DNA of 64,000 nt from Methanomicrobiales archaeon HGW-Methanomicrobiales-3 (GCA_002839605.1 PGYK01000001.1:429106-493105), one strand, 5' to 3'. Shown: positions 16,478 through 25,684, counted from the stretch's first letter. Numbers and translations are program-made. Notes: generated from the sequence alone by a model not told the origin.

Positions 16478-17893
16478 TCAGGCATCCTCGTTATGGTCCG
16501 GAACAATGGCCGAGAGCGCCAGCGGTACGGCAGAGAGCAGGAGCCCTGCTGCCATGGTCATGTGGAAACCGTGAAGAAATTCTGCCGGTCCGAGATCCGC
16601 AAACGCGATGATCCCGCTGGTATCAGCGGTCACGAACGTGAAGAATGCCGCATAAATCGCCGTCCCGAGAACCCCGCCAAAATAGATGGCAGTCACCATC
16701 AGCGAAGACCCGGTCCCCCGCTCATCTTTTGGTGCGCTCTCGATGACCCTGCCGGCAGCCGGCCCGGCAGCAATCCCGAGCGCCAGTCCCATCAGGATGA
16801 GTCCGGCAAGTAACGGGAGGATCCCGGATGCGGGGGGGAGAAGTGCAAAGACCGCGCTGGAGATGACAAAAAACCCGCACGCGGCGATCGTGAATCCCCG
16901 CCGGCCATACCGGTCCGACCACTTCCCGAACGGGATGCTGACTACCGCGATCACCATCGGGGGGACCAGCAGGTACAGGCCGCTTGTCGCAAGATCGAAG
17001 TTCATCGCCGTGATGAGGTAGAACGGGAGCAGGTAGATGATACCCATAAAGATAGCATTGATCAGCAGCAGGGCGATAAGCACCGCGGAGAACTGCCGGT
17101 TTGCAAATATCCTGATGTTGAGGAACGGCTGTGGGGTTGAGAGTTCCCGGGCTGCAAACAGCATGGTGCAGAGTAAGAAGAGTGCGCCTCCAACGAGAAT
17201 CAGCGGGTCTGTCAGACCCCGTGCCGCCACCTCCTGCAGGACAACCGTGCAGAAAGCCATGATACCAAAGAGCGCAAGAGCGCCCGAATAATCGAAAGAT
17301 CCAATGTGTTCTGCCGGCTCGTCCGGGGGGATCACCCGGGATGCAAAGAGGATCCCGATGATGCCGACCGGGATATTGACCAAAAAGATCCAGTGCCACG
17401 AGAGGTACTGGGTGAGGATACCCCCGATTGCCGGCCCAATGGCAAACCCGATGGAAGCAGTGGCGGCAATAACCCCAAGCGCCATGCCCAGCATATTTGC
17501 GGGGAGGTAGCGGATACAGAGCAGGGGTGCAACCGCGGCAATCATCGCAGCCCCGATTCCCTGCACGATCCGTGCGGCAAGAAGGATGTCAAGCGTTGCG
17601 GCAATCCCGCATGCGGCAGAGCCGAGCGTGAAGATGGCAAATCCCAAGAGGAAGAGCCTCTTTGCAAGCCCGCGATCTGCCAGTTTCCCGAAGACGAGGA
17701 GGAGCCCTGCCATCATCAGCAGGTACGTGATGATGACCCACGCGATCGATCCGGTATCCGTGCCGAAGTCCATTGCCATGGTCGGGAGTGCCACGTTCAC
17801 GATCGAACCGTCGATACCGTCCATTACCACGCCGAGAGCTACTGCAAGGAGAAGGAGTTTCTGCCGGGCCGGATCGGTGATGGTTGTGGACAT
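16478..17893 (-). CDS. MFS drug exporter, DHA2 (14-helix) family
   Basis: 471 residues with about 14 hydrophobic helices. The N-terminal ALGVVMDGIDGSIVNVALPT carries the D-x-S/T-I-VNVALP motif of EmrB/QacA exporters, followed by GKLADRGLAKR (motif A) and RIVQGIGAA (motif C-like). It would expel hydrophobic or cationic compounds by proton antiport. It stands alone, with no adjacent regulator gene; its upstream region faces the rps3ae terminator. Substrate unknown. Confidence 0.9.
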   Translation of the reverse strand: MSTTITDPARQKLLLLAVALGVVMDGIDGSIVNVALPTMAMDFGTDTGSIAWVIITYLLMMAGLLLVFGKLADRGLAKRLFLLGFAIFTLGSAACGIAATLDILLAARIVQGIGAAMIAAVAPLLCIRYLPANMLGMALGVIAATASIGFAIGPAIGGILTQYLSWHWIFLVNIPVGIIGILFASRVIPPDEPAEHIGSFDYSGALALFGIMAFCTVVLQEVAARGLTDPLILVGGALFLLCTMLFAARELSTPQPFLNIRIFANRQFSAVLIALLLINAIFMGIIYLLPFYLITAMNFDLATSGLYLLVPPMVIAVVSIPFGKWSDRYGRRGFTIAACGFFVISSAVFALLPPASGILPLLAGLILMGLALGIAAGPAAGRVIESAPKDERGTGSSLMVTAIYFGGVLGTAIYAAFFTFVTADTSGIIAFADLGPAEFLHGFHMTMAAGLLLSAVPLALSAIVPDHNEDA

Positions 17894-17985
17894 GAGACAA
17901 GAGTATGTGGCATTTTGGTTTCATTAACATTCGGGCGAACGGAGCCGTGCCCGTGCACGGGAAAAACACCGGGCATCTATGGAAT

Positions 17986-17993
17986 AAAAAAAA
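17986..17993 (-). terminator. Oligo-T terminator after rps3ae
   Basis: Eight consecutive A on the plus strand give T8 on the minus strand, three bases after the eS1 stop. A TGCCCG/CGGGCA inverted repeat at 17948-17974 lies beyond it. Confidence 0.55.
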
Positions 17994-17996
17994 GAT

Positions 17997-18602
17997 TTAC
18001 CTGGTGTCGACAGGTGCTGCAACCTGCTCGACTTTTGACTTGATGACCTCGACCCGCCTTGTGGGGTAGATGGTCTTGACTTCCTTGAAGAGATCGCGGG
18101 AGATCTCACCCGTCACGATCCCGTTGAGGAGCGTGTTTAAGTCCCATGCCTGTGCCTGGGTGGCAAGTGCTTTGGTGATGGCGTTCCGGATCGCGTGTTC
18201 CTGGGCAATGTTTGCCCGGGCAAACGTGTAGCAGCAGATGGTCAGCTGGACCTTCTTGCCATCCTTGGTCACGACCTGCATGAAGGTGTCGATGCGGGAG
18301 CTCCGGCGCTTGACGAGCGAACGGAGGTAGTCGCGGGTGACCTCGTGGCCGACAAACTCGGTGTATGCCGCGTCGCCGGTGACGGTTGCGATCTTAAAGC
18401 TCATCTTGATGTGCTGCTTTGCGTAATCGTTCATGATCTCGCCAAGGGTTGCCTGCATGATCCTGCCGACAACCTTTTCAGCATCGTTTGCAATGGTATC
18501 CCCGATGTACGCCGTGCCGAGGTTTTCGGGGACGTGCACCTTGTACCAGCTTTTGGCTTTCCAGCCTTCAACTCTTCTTCCTACCTGTTTCTTCTTTGCC
18601 AT
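17997..18602 (-). CDS. rps3ae: Small-subunit ribosomal protein eS1 (S3Ae)
   Basis: 201 residues, archaeal eS1 length. The N-terminus AKKKQVGRRVEGWKAKSWYK and the central VTRDYLRSLVKRRSSRID are hallmark segments. It sits near the mRNA exit of the 30S subunit. Last gene of rps15-DHH-pcc1-rps3ae, an order conserved in many Archaea. AGGTGAT precedes its ATG at Shine-Dalgarno distance within an 18-base gap after pcc1. Confidence 0.96.
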   Translation of the reverse strand: MAKKKQVGRRVEGWKAKSWYKVHVPENLGTAYIGDTIANDAEKVVGRIMQATLGEIMNDYAKQHIKMSFKIATVTGDAAYTEFVGHEVTRDYLRSLVKRRSSRIDTFMQVVTKDGKKVQLTICCYTFARANIAQEHAIRNAITKALATQAQAWDLNTLLNGIVTGEISRDLFKEVKTIYPTRRVEVIKSKVEQVAAPVDTR

Positions 18603-18620
18603 AATATCACCTTTTTAGAA

Positions 18621-18851
18621 TTATTCTGCCGCGGAACAACGCTCGTTTGCGTCTTCCGCTATTGCCAGGTTCATCAGATAATCGTCAACGGATGCAATGA
18701 CCGACCGGAGCCGGGTGCCGGTAATCGTGGTGATTATCCGGTCGCCTTCAGCGGTGGTCGTCATGTTGTTCAGGTTGTCCGGTTTTAAGGACTCTGCGAT
18801 GCACCCTGCACGCTCGTGCCGGGTGGTGATCGTTCCTTTTATCTGCATCAT
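18621..18851 (-). CDS. pcc1: KEOPS complex subunit Pcc1
   Basis: 76 residues from the ATG at 18851, whose ATGATG overlaps the stop of the DHH gene. The small alpha/beta protein shows IKGTITTRHERAGCIAESLK and the later GTRLRSVIASVDDYL, the Pcc1 pattern of two strands, helix, strands, helix. Pcc1 dimerises and bridges Kae1 subunits in the complex that makes t6A37 in tRNA. TrmO, which methylates t6A, is encoded nearby at 20802. Length matches archaeal Pcc1. Confidence 0.82.
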   Translation of the reverse strand: MMQIKGTITTRHERAGCIAESLKPDNLNNMTTTAEGDRIITTITGTRLRSVIASVDDYLMNLAIAEDANERCSAAE

Positions 18852-20077
18852 GAAGAGGTCGCCTCCTGCCATCCCGAGACAAACGCACCGATCCGGTCGC
18901 CGGGGATTGTTGCCCCTGCACGGAGGACATGTCCCCCGCCGGTTCCCCCGCAGGCTTCTGCAAGCCTCTGGATGAGCGGGCCGATATCCGCCGTTGCACC
19001 GGCCGGGCAGCGTGCCGAGATGTGGCAGCTGCCATTATCCTGTGCATAGACAAGGACAGGCCCCGTGTGCGGGAGGTCGCGGACAAGGATGTCGGCAACG
19101 TCGCTTGCGATTGTTCTGCCCTGCACTTCGTAGATCCCGGGGGATCCGTCGAGCGGGCGGGCGGTTTTGACCGCCTCGACAATCTGGACGCGGTGCTGCC
19201 TTGTTATCTCCCATGCCTGTTCGATGTCGTGCGATGATCGCAGGCAGAGCGTTGCGCCGATCTCGCCATGGCCGGTCTTGCCGCAGGCGTCGATGACTGC
19301 GGTCAGGGCGTGGGCATCCTCGATCACCTCGCGCTGGAGGTGGAGGGTATCGCCATACACTGCCTGGATGCTCTCTGCTGCGGTGCCCTTTGCCGATGCT
19401 AGGACAACCCGGGAGAGGAGGGTGTCGAGCCGTGGCCCGTTGCCTTCCTGCCGCTTGTCGTGGGCCGCCTCAAGGATGTCAGCAATCAGCGGCTCGTTGC
19501 CGCTGACCCCGTCGAGGTACGGGCTGGTTGCCAGGTACCACCGCTCGGTCATGTCCCGGCCCGGAAGCAGGAGCCCGCGATCCGGAACGATGATGCCGTT
19601 TGCGATCGCCTCATTGAAGATCTCGAGGTTCTTGCCGACAAATGCCTGCCCGTCGCCGAGGATGCCGGGGATGACAAGGCCCGCAAGATCGCGGTTGTCT
19701 CCCAGTGCCTGGGCAACATAGTAGGCCATGCCGGCTGCCGTGAGTTCGCGGTCGCCGTCGATACCTGCAAGGCGGGGATTTGCCTGGAACTCGCCTTCGA
19801 ACCGGACGAGGTGGTGGTCCACCACGATGGTTGTCTTGGGCAGGTCCTCCCGGCCGGAGCCGAGATCGCAGAGAAGGTAGGTGGCGTCGCCCACAAGATC
19901 GGAGGGTTTCACCTCGGGTCGCACCCGGAGCCGGAACCGTATGCCCGACCGCAGCATTGCGTGGCAGAGGATCGAGGCAGCGGCTATGCCGTCGGCATCG
20001 TGGTGTGCGAACACTTCCACGAACTCCTGCCTTTTGATCTGCTCTGCAACGATCCCTGCTGCGGTTTCAAGCGACAT
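18848..20077 (-). CDS. RecJ-like DHH/DHHA1 phosphoesterase
   Basis: 409 residues. The DHH domain shows AHHDADGIAAASI and IVVDHHLV, the metal ligands of this superfamily. A DHHA1 domain closes the protein with GGGHVLRAGATI. By family it is a manganese-dependent exonuclease or phosphodiesterase. Archaeal relatives include RecJ-like GAN nucleases that associate with the replicative helicase, but whether this paralogue does so is unknown. It lies between rps15 (24-base gap) and pcc1 (overlap), a linkage seen in many archaeal genomes. Confidence 0.88.
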   Translation of the reverse strand: MSLETAAGIVAEQIKRQEFVEVFAHHDADGIAAASILCHAMLRSGIRFRLRVRPEVKPSDLVGDATYLLCDLGSGREDLPKTTIVVDHHLVRFEGEFQANPRLAGIDGDRELTAAGMAYYVAQALGDNRDLAGLVIPGILGDGQAFVGKNLEIFNEAIANGIIVPDRGLLLPGRDMTERWYLATSPYLDGVSGNEPLIADILEAAHDKRQEGNGPRLDTLLSRVVLASAKGTAAESIQAVYGDTLHLQREVIEDAHALTAVIDACGKTGHGEIGATLCLRSSHDIEQAWEITRQHRVQIVEAVKTARPLDGSPGIYEVQGRTIASDVADILVRDLPHTGPVLVYAQDNGSCHISARCPAGATADIGPLIQRLAEACGGTGGGHVLRAGATIPGDRIGAFVSGWQEATSS

Positions 20078-20101
20078 GGTTATCCGGACGATTGATCTGA
20101 A

Positions 20102-20560
20102 TTACCTGGAGAGCAGGATCTCAGCCTGGTCGGGCTTGTACACAAACTCTTTGGGGAGCTTCTTGCTGCCGGTGTAGTACTTGACCAGCCGGCGGACCTT
20201 GGATTCGCACAGCTGAAGCTGGCGTTTGTTGTGCAGGTCTTTCTTGTTCTCGGCAAGGTGCTTTCTCAAGCCCAGTGCCTTGCTCATCAGGTCGCGGAGA
20301 TCTTCAGGGATCTCGGTGGCGACATTGTTCTCTTTTAAGATGTCCCCGATACGCTTGCCGGTGGCGAGCTTGACGTCAGGAACGCCGTAGCGGTCCCGGA
20401 GTACGAGTCCAATCTTTGCGCTCGATGCGCCTTCCTTCCTCAGTTCGAGAATGACCTTCTCGATTGCCTTAGCGTCGGTGTTTGACCACGCGGGGGCCTG
20501 TTTCCGGTAGGGGCGCACGGAGCATGACTTGCCCCTTCTGCGGGCGTGCATTCGTGCCAT
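20102..20560 (-). CDS. rps15: Small-subunit ribosomal protein uS15
   Basis: 152 residues, the long archaeal/eukaryotic form with an N-terminal extension (ARMHARRRGKSCSVRPYRK). The core helix LRDLMSKALGLRKHLAENKK and the C-terminal RQLQLCESKVRRLVKYY bind 16S rRNA helices 20-22. First gene of its operon. GGAGG lies nine bases upstream of the ATG, directly abutting a small stem-loop that could affect access to it. Confidence 0.96.
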   Translation of the reverse strand: MARMHARRRGKSCSVRPYRKQAPAWSNTDAKAIEKVILELRKEGASSAKIGLVLRDRYGVPDVKLATGKRIGDILKENNVATEIPEDLRDLMSKALGLRKHLAENKKDLHNKRQLQLCESKVRRLVKYYTGSKKLPKEFVYKPDQAEILLSR

Positions 20561-20573
20561 TGTTTATAGCCTC

Positions 20574-20586
20574 CTGGATAGTCCAG
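20574..20586 (-). promoter_or_regulatory. Leader stem-loop adjoining the rps15 ribosome-binding site
   Basis: On the minus strand CTGGA, CTA, TCCAG forms a five-pair stem whose last bases run into GGAGG. A second copy of TCTGGAC lies 13 bases upstream and could pair with the same TCCAG. The alternatives suggest a possible autoregulatory switch by uS15, which is known to control its own mRNA in bacteria. This is inference. Confidence 0.35.
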
Positions 20587-20741
20587 AACGTAAGTCCAGA
20601 AAAGTCGAGTATTGGTTACTGACTCCCTGTAATCCCAAAGCCATCTTTGGCAGTGCGGTTGTCGCACGTCGGACTTACATCTGTCAGCACAGTTGTTTAA
20701 AAAGTGCTTACCATCATTCGACGGGAGGTATAATAAGGGTT

Positions 20742-20766
20742 GTGGCGGGGGCCCCCATCCCGCCAC
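20742..20766. repeat. Strong GC-rich stem-loop between rps15 and trmO
   Basis: GTGGCGGG (20742-20749) and CCCGCCAC (20759-20766) form a perfect eight-pair stem over a nine-base loop. It lies just upstream of the trmO TATA box. It could insulate the divergent promoters or be an RNA element. Confidence 0.5.
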
Positions 20767-20768
20767 GC

Positions 20769-20775
20769 CTAAATA
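20769..20775 (+). promoter_or_regulatory. TATA element of trmO
   Basis: CTAAATA, 27 bases before the ATG at 20802, consistent with a leaderless or very short-leader transcript. Confidence 0.45.
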
Positions 20776-20801
20776 CCCCTGCCGCCCACCTCTCCCTACG
20801 C

Positions 20802-21221
20802 ATGACTTCCGCATCCATCGAACTCCACCCCGTCGGCGTTGTCCGCTCCCCGTACAAAGTCCGTGGTGACGCCCCCCGGCAGGGACGCCTCTCGGATACC
20901 GTGTCCGAAATTGTCATCGATGAACAATACCATCCCGCGCTCTGGCAGATCGAGTCGCAGAAACATCTCTGGGTTCTCTGCTGGTTTGACCGGGCGGACC
21001 GGACACGGCTCCGGGCAACTCCTCCCGGAGCCGCAGCCGAGAAGGGTGTGTTTGCCATCCGCTCGCCCGATCGCCCGAATCCGGTCTCGCTCTGCATGGT
21101 CGACCTCATCGCGGTCAAAGACGGTATCCTGACCGTCCAGGGGCTGGACGCGCTTGACGGGACACCGGTCATCGATATCAAGGTTTATTCACCCGCAATC
21201 GATTGTGCCAAAGAGAACTGA
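20802..21221 (+). CDS. trmO: tRNA (t6A37) methyltransferase TrmO (TsaA/VirR family)
   Basis: 139 residues from the ATG at 20802. The sequence begins with IELHPVGVVRSPY and contains FAIRSPDRPNPVSL, the signature of the TrmO SAM-binding beta-barrel, and ends in DGTPVIDIKVY. It converts t6A37 to m6t6A in certain threonine tRNAs. It is transcribed away from the rps15-pcc1 operon, whose Pcc1 is part of the machinery that makes its substrate t6A. Length equals that of stand-alone TrmO domains. Confidence 0.92.
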   Translation: MTSASIELHPVGVVRSPYKVRGDAPRQGRLSDTVSEIVIDEQYHPALWQIESQKHLWVLCWFDRADRTRLRATPPGAAAEKGVFAIRSPDRPNPVSLCMVDLIAVKDGILTVQGLDALDGTPVIDIKVYSPAIDCAKEN

Positions 21222-21272
21222 TCCGGTACCGGCCGGGCAATCCTTTATGCCCTTTCGGGCGAATGACCGATC

Positions 21273-21569
21273 ATGAAACGCGTTACCGTAAATGCAATTG
21301 TGGATATCGGTTGCATCATCTCCTTCATCCCCTCCCTCCTCACCGGGCTCGTTTTGTATCTTTTCCTGCCGTCCGGCGGGGGAAGAGGGAGCAGCTGGTC
21401 AACATGGATGGGGATCACCCGGCACGACTGGATTCTCTGGCACGATGTTGCCAGTTTTGCGCTCGCAGTACTCATCATCATCCACCTCCTTCTGCACTGG
21501 AAATTTTTTCAAAGGATTACGAAGACGCCGGACCCGCAGGCAAAGGATGAATGTGAACCGGAATCATGA
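21273..21569 (+). CDS. Small two-helix membrane protein with histidines (DUF4405-like)
   Basis: 98 residues. Two membrane helices (~8-30 and ~55-73) flank a loop with WMGITRHDWILWHDVA. The histidines H50, H56 and H68 inside or next to helix 2 resemble the haem-binding b-type cytochrome layout of DUF4405 proteins. The partner protein is not visible. A TTTATG element and a short GCCC/GGGC hairpin lie just upstream. Confidence 0.7.
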   Translation: MKRVTVNAIVDIGCIISFIPSLLTGLVLYLFLPSGGGRGSSWSTWMGITRHDWILWHDVASFALAVLIIIHLLLHWKFFQRITKTPDPQAKDECEPES

Positions 21570-21630
21570 GCAGATTTCCGGGCCCTCCTTTTTATGGGAT
21601 CAGGTGCCAAGTGGAGCATGAGGTAATCTT

Positions 21631-21969
21631 GTGAAGATCACTGATGTAGCACAGGTTGTGTCCGGCCCCAATCCCCATCATGTGGACGCCCGGAAGATCT
21701 ATGACACGCAGCACGCGATGGCCGTTGTCATCACGCTCCAGCCCGGTGAAGCACTTAAAAAACATATCACGCCGGTCGATGTCTTCTTCTACGTGCTCGA
21801 AGGGACCGGCGTTGTGGAGATTGGTGACGAGAAGCAGGTCGTTTCAAAAGACATGCTGGTCGAGAGCCCGGCGCGTATCCCGCACACGTGGTCCAACGAG
21901 TCCGGTGCCGTGTTCCGGGTGCTCGTGGTCAAGGTGCCAAAACCAACAACTGAGACAAAGCTGCTCTGA
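21631..21969 (+). CDS. Small cupin-domain protein
   Basis: 112 residues, one conserved cupin barrel: motif 1 TPVDVFFYVLEGTGVVEIGDEK and motif 2 ESPARIPHTWSNESG (metal-ligand His in both). It starts at GTG 21631 with AGGT about seven bases upstream. Such single-domain cupins bind metal and small ligands or act as sugar isomerases or dioxygenases; the activity cannot be decided. A T8 run follows the stop. No obvious operon partner. Confidence 0.85.
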   Translation: MKITDVAQVVSGPNPHHVDARKIYDTQHAMAVVITLQPGEALKKHITPVDVFFYVLEGTGVVEIGDEKQVVSKDMLVESPARIPHTWSNESGAVFRVLVVKVPKPTTETKLL

Positions 21970-21980
21970 AAAGTACCTGC

Positions 21981-21989
21981 CTTTTTTTT
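21981..21989 (+). terminator. Oligo-T run after the cupin gene
   Basis: Eight T in a row about a dozen bases after the stop, in a convergent gap with the kinase gene. Confidence 0.5.
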
Positions 21990-22020
21990 GAGGAGGAGAC
22001 CGGGGGCACGGAACGGCCTG

Positions 22021-24117
22021 CTAATCGCTCTTTCCTGTATCGCTGAACCGGTATGCTCCTTTTGGGATGTGGATCTCGAACCTGGCCCCTGAACCAGATG
22101 TCCCGGTCTCGCGGATCGTCATACCGGTAATCCCGAGGATCTCACGGGAGAGGAAGAGGCCAAAGCCGGTGTTCTGGCCAAATCCCCGCTCGAAGATCTG
22201 CTCCTTGTTCTCGTCAGGGATTCCAATCCCGTTGTCCACGACTGTTATGACCAGTCCCTCGGGAGTCAGGATCGGGGAGATGCTGATCCGTGAGAGCTGC
22301 TCACCCCCGTACCGGATGGCGTTATCGACAAGATTGAAGAACACCTTCTCCAGCATCGGATCGGCAAAGACTGCAAGTCCCGGGCAGTCGATGGTTACCT
22401 TCACGTCCGGATTAGTAATCGGCTGGATCGCCCACGAAACGATCGCGTTCACGTTCTGCCATGTCGGGGCATTGAGCCCCATCTTCTGGTAGTCACGGGT
22501 AAACGAGATCTGCTGATCGATGATCTCGGCTATGTCTTTCTCTTTTTGTATGAAATCGGTCATGGCTGGATCGTTGGTGTAATCGAGGGAGAGTTCCAGG
22601 TAGGTTCTCAAAGCCGTAAGCTGGTTGAGGATGTCATGCCGTGTGATGCCCGAGAGAAGGTTGAGTTTCTTGTTTGCCTGGAACAGTGCATCTTCTGTCC
22701 GTTTTCGCTGGGTGATGTCCCGCGTAATGCCCAGGACTCCGGTGATTGCGTTGTTTTTGTCCCGGAGCGGGACCAGCAGCGTGTCATTCCACCGTTCACC
22801 CGACGGCAGGGGAAGGTTACTCTCGATCTTGAGGGGCTGGCCGGAGGTAATCACCTTCCGGATATTGTCGTTCTGCCGCTCGCTTTCCGGGGCCGGGAAG
22901 AGGGCTGATCGGGATTTGCCGATGATCTCCTCCTGTGATTTGCCCACGGCTGCTGCGGCATAGGAGTTCAGGTAGGTTACGTGATCGCTGGTATCGATGA
23001 TATAGATAAAATCCTGCGCAGATTCGGCGAGCGTCCGGTACCGTTCCTCGCTCTGCTGGAGCTGGATTCGGGACTCCGCGAGCCGCTCAAACACCGGATC
23101 GATCTCGTTTGCGAGCAGGGCAAGTTCATCGGTGCCGGGGTCATCCGGTGTGCCGTTCGTGTCCGCCAGATCCCTCCTCTTTCGCACGGTGCCAATGATG
23201 GTATTGAGGCGGGAGAGGACGATGCGGTCAATGAAGAGCAGGACGAATATGATGATAAAAACCGCCGCTCCCGTCAGGCTCAGGATGAAGGTAACCATGG
23301 TTGCCTGCCCGGTCTGGTGGATTGTGCGGGGCTCGGATACTTTGATGGAATACTGGCCGGGGGTTGTGAGATCGTCAATGAGTGCATACCCGGTAACGGT
23401 ATCGGGGCTTTCTGCAATCACCACGACCGGCTTTTGGGATGAAATGCCGGCAATGGTCGCATCAAGAGTTCGGTCAGAAGTGAGCCGGGAGGTCTTTATG
23501 ATGTCAATGGTATTGCCCGCCCGTGCCGAGAGCTCTTGGAGGTACCGTCCATCAATCTTTCTGACATAATGCAGCGAACCTCCCGCCGGCCCTTCGAAAG
23601 TATCTGTGAGAATCGGGTGGGATGAGACGATGACGGGACCGCCCGTGCTGTCCAGGATCGTATAGGTTCCTTCTTCAGATTCGAGGACGGCAGATTGATC
23701 GATCAGGTTTTGTATATCGGTAATAAGCGGTTCTGGAAGATCTTCGTTATCCTGCAAACTGGCATTATACCCTTTTGAAAAGACCAGTTCTCTTGAAGTG
23801 TTGAATACTAAAACACCCTGGATGCCGAAGCGCTCGAAGAAATCATTACCGGTGTTGGTCTCGATCCAGCCCGGGTTCTGCCCCTGTGCAAAGAGCAGCG
23901 TCTCGGTCCATGCGGCATAATCCCGGGTAACCGACCGCAGGTTCCTCTCGTCAGTGGAAAGTGAACTCTGTGCCCGCTGGACGGTGGTGATGACTTCCTC
24001 CTCTTCGATTGCGCGATAACTCTCGTCCATCGCGATGACAGAGAATGTGGCAACGATGGCAAAGGTGACAATCAGGGCGATCCCGATCCCGAGCAGCAGT
24101 TTTGTCCTGAGGTTCAT
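22021..24117 (-). CDS. Membrane sensor histidine kinase (CHASE4-like, PAS, HATPase)
   Basis: 698 residues from the ATG at 24117, which has AAGGATG upstream. A membrane helix (~8-28) and a second (~275-300) enclose a ~240-residue extracellular sensor domain that looks like CHASE4. A HAMP-like linker follows, then a PAS domain (RYRTLAESAQDFIYIIDTSD to GVLGITRDITQRK). The phospho-acceptor region is SGITRHDILNQLTAL, an H-D-x-x-N variant common in methanogen kinases. The ATPase has FFNLVDNAIRYGG, VVDNGIGIPDENK and GFGLFLSREIL. No response regulator is encoded nearby, so the target is unknown. Confidence 0.88.
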   Translation of the reverse strand: MNLRTKLLLGIGIALIVTFAIVATFSVIAMDESYRAIEEEEVITTVQRAQSSLSTDERNLRSVTRDYAAWTETLLFAQGQNPGWIETNTGNDFFERFGIQGVLVFNTSRELVFSKGYNASLQDNEDLPEPLITDIQNLIDQSAVLESEEGTYTILDSTGGPVIVSSHPILTDTFEGPAGGSLHYVRKIDGRYLQELSARAGNTIDIIKTSRLTSDRTLDATIAGISSQKPVVVIAESPDTVTGYALIDDLTTPGQYSIKVSEPRTIHQTGQATMVTFILSLTGAAVFIIIFVLLFIDRIVLSRLNTIIGTVRKRRDLADTNGTPDDPGTDELALLANEIDPVFERLAESRIQLQQSEERYRTLAESAQDFIYIIDTSDHVTYLNSYAAAAVGKSQEEIIGKSRSALFPAPESERQNDNIRKVITSGQPLKIESNLPLPSGERWNDTLLVPLRDKNNAITGVLGITRDITQRKRTEDALFQANKKLNLLSGITRHDILNQLTALRTYLELSLDYTNDPAMTDFIQKEKDIAEIIDQQISFTRDYQKMGLNAPTWQNVNAIVSWAIQPITNPDVKVTIDCPGLAVFADPMLEKVFFNLVDNAIRYGGEQLSRISISPILTPEGLVITVVDNGIGIPDENKEQIFERGFGQNTGFGLFLSREILGITGMTIRETGTSGSGARFEIHIPKGAYRFSDTGKSD

Positions 24118-24280
24118 TTCCACATCCTTTTCCCAATTTTAAAACTATCAGTAGTTCTGGATACAGTATGGTTCCATTTAAATATTTCCATTGATATCGC
24201 GAAACCGGAAACCCGTAATTATCTATTCCTGAAAAATTGCTGGAAACGAAAAAAAGGGAAAAAAGTTTGCGGGAGCTGGA

Positions 24281-25684
24281 TCAGCCGTTGGCAATCAGCC
24301 GCGAGATGTAGTACCGTGCCCAGAGATAGGCAACCGTACCTCCAAGGATGTCCCCGGCAACGATCCCCCACCAGACCCCGTGTTCCCCCCACCCGAATAC
24401 GATCCCGAAGAGGTATGCGAAGACCGCGATGAATACCAGGTTCCGCAGCACGGTTATGACCAGCGAGGTCATCCCCTTGCCGGTTGCCTGGAAGACCGCG
24501 CCCGACATAACACCCGGCGGGACGAACGGGTAGAAGAGGCACATGATGGCAAGGAAGGCAGCGATCCCCGGCGCAAGGTGAGCGCTGTCAGGGGAATAGG
24601 TGAAGATCGTGGCGATCTGCGGGGCAAAGACGAACGTGATGATGCTTATCACAATCGCGATAGCAATCCCGAGCAGGATCGAGAAGGAGTGGACGATCCG
24701 GATCTTCTCAAACTGCCGGGCACCGTAGGACGCCCCGGCAACCGAGATGACCGCGGTGGCAATGGCGATCATGGGGATGATCGCAAAGAAGATGACCCGC
24801 CATCCTGCGGTATAGACTGCCACGGCATCCGTTCCTGCGGTTGCAACAAGCAGGCCGTTGATGAAGATGGCGAGGACTGACATGAGGAAGAACTCGACAC
24901 TTGCCGGGAGTCCGACCCCGAGAATGTCCCGCACGGTCTTTTTGTCCCAGGAGAATGCTGCAAACGAGAGCGTGACGTAGGTGTCCTTTTTGCCATAGAA
25001 CCAGTACATGAGGACACCGGAGACCATGATGAGCGAGAGTATCATTCCCCAGGCAGCCCCGGCGATGCCCATGCCGGCTGAGTAGATGAGGAGGGGATCG
25101 AGAACAATGTTCAGGAGTGACGATGCTCCCATGACATACATTGCCCGTTTTGCATCCCCTTCGGCCCGGAGAATTGCGTAGGCGATGTTGGTGAAGAGGA
25201 TCAAAACCATCCCAAGAAAGATGATCTGCCCGTATTCCGTGGCAAGCCCTGCCGTATCTCCTGCCCCGAAGAGGGAGACAATCGGCCCGGTAAGGAGGAT
25301 CAGGGGGATGGTCAATACTGCCGAGAGAATCAGGACGAGCAGGATGGCGTGGACGGCGGCATTGTCAGCACCGGCCTTGTCCTTTGCCCCGATACGGCGG
25401 GAGATGACCGAAGCGACACCGGCCCCGAGACCGTTACTCAGGCCGATCAGGATCATGAAGAGCGGGGTGACGAACCCGACTGCTGCAAGCGCGTCCGAAC
25501 CAAGGCCGGCAACCCAGATGGCGTTCACGATGTTGTACGTGGACATCAGGAGCATCGCAGCGATCATGGGCCCGGAAAGTTTGATGATGGCCTTCTTCGG
25601 GTCGCCCATCAGGAGGGCGATGCCGGCGGTGCTGGGAATTTCGGGCCCGGCGGCTGACCGGGCCTTGGGATCATTTGCTGACAT
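24281..25684 (-). CDS. MATE-family multidrug/Na+ efflux transporter
   Basis: 467 residues from the ATG at 25684; a GTG at 25699 is also possible. Twelve hydrophobic helices are arranged as two similar halves. Typical MATE segments include LSGPMIAAMLLMSTYNIVNA near the N-terminus and GLSNGLGAGVASVISRRIGA. It exports organic cations using a Na+ or H+ gradient. The start lies 14 bases inside the MarR gene upstream, so the pair is one operon, and the regulator very probably controls the pump. Confidence 0.92.
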   Translation of the reverse strand: MSANDPKARSAAGPEIPSTAGIALLMGDPKKAIIKLSGPMIAAMLLMSTYNIVNAIWVAGLGSDALAAVGFVTPLFMILIGLSNGLGAGVASVISRRIGAKDKAGADNAAVHAILLVLILSAVLTIPLILLTGPIVSLFGAGDTAGLATEYGQIIFLGMVLILFTNIAYAILRAEGDAKRAMYVMGASSLLNIVLDPLLIYSAGMGIAGAAWGMILSLIMVSGVLMYWFYGKKDTYVTLSFAAFSWDKKTVRDILGVGLPASVEFFLMSVLAIFINGLLVATAGTDAVAVYTAGWRVIFFAIIPMIAIATAVISVAGASYGARQFEKIRIVHSFSILLGIAIAIVISIITFVFAPQIATIFTYSPDSAHLAPGIAAFLAIMCLFYPFVPPGVMSGAVFQATGKGMTSLVITVLRNLVFIAVFAYLFGIVFGWGEHGVWWGIVAGDILGGTVAYLWARYYISRLIANG

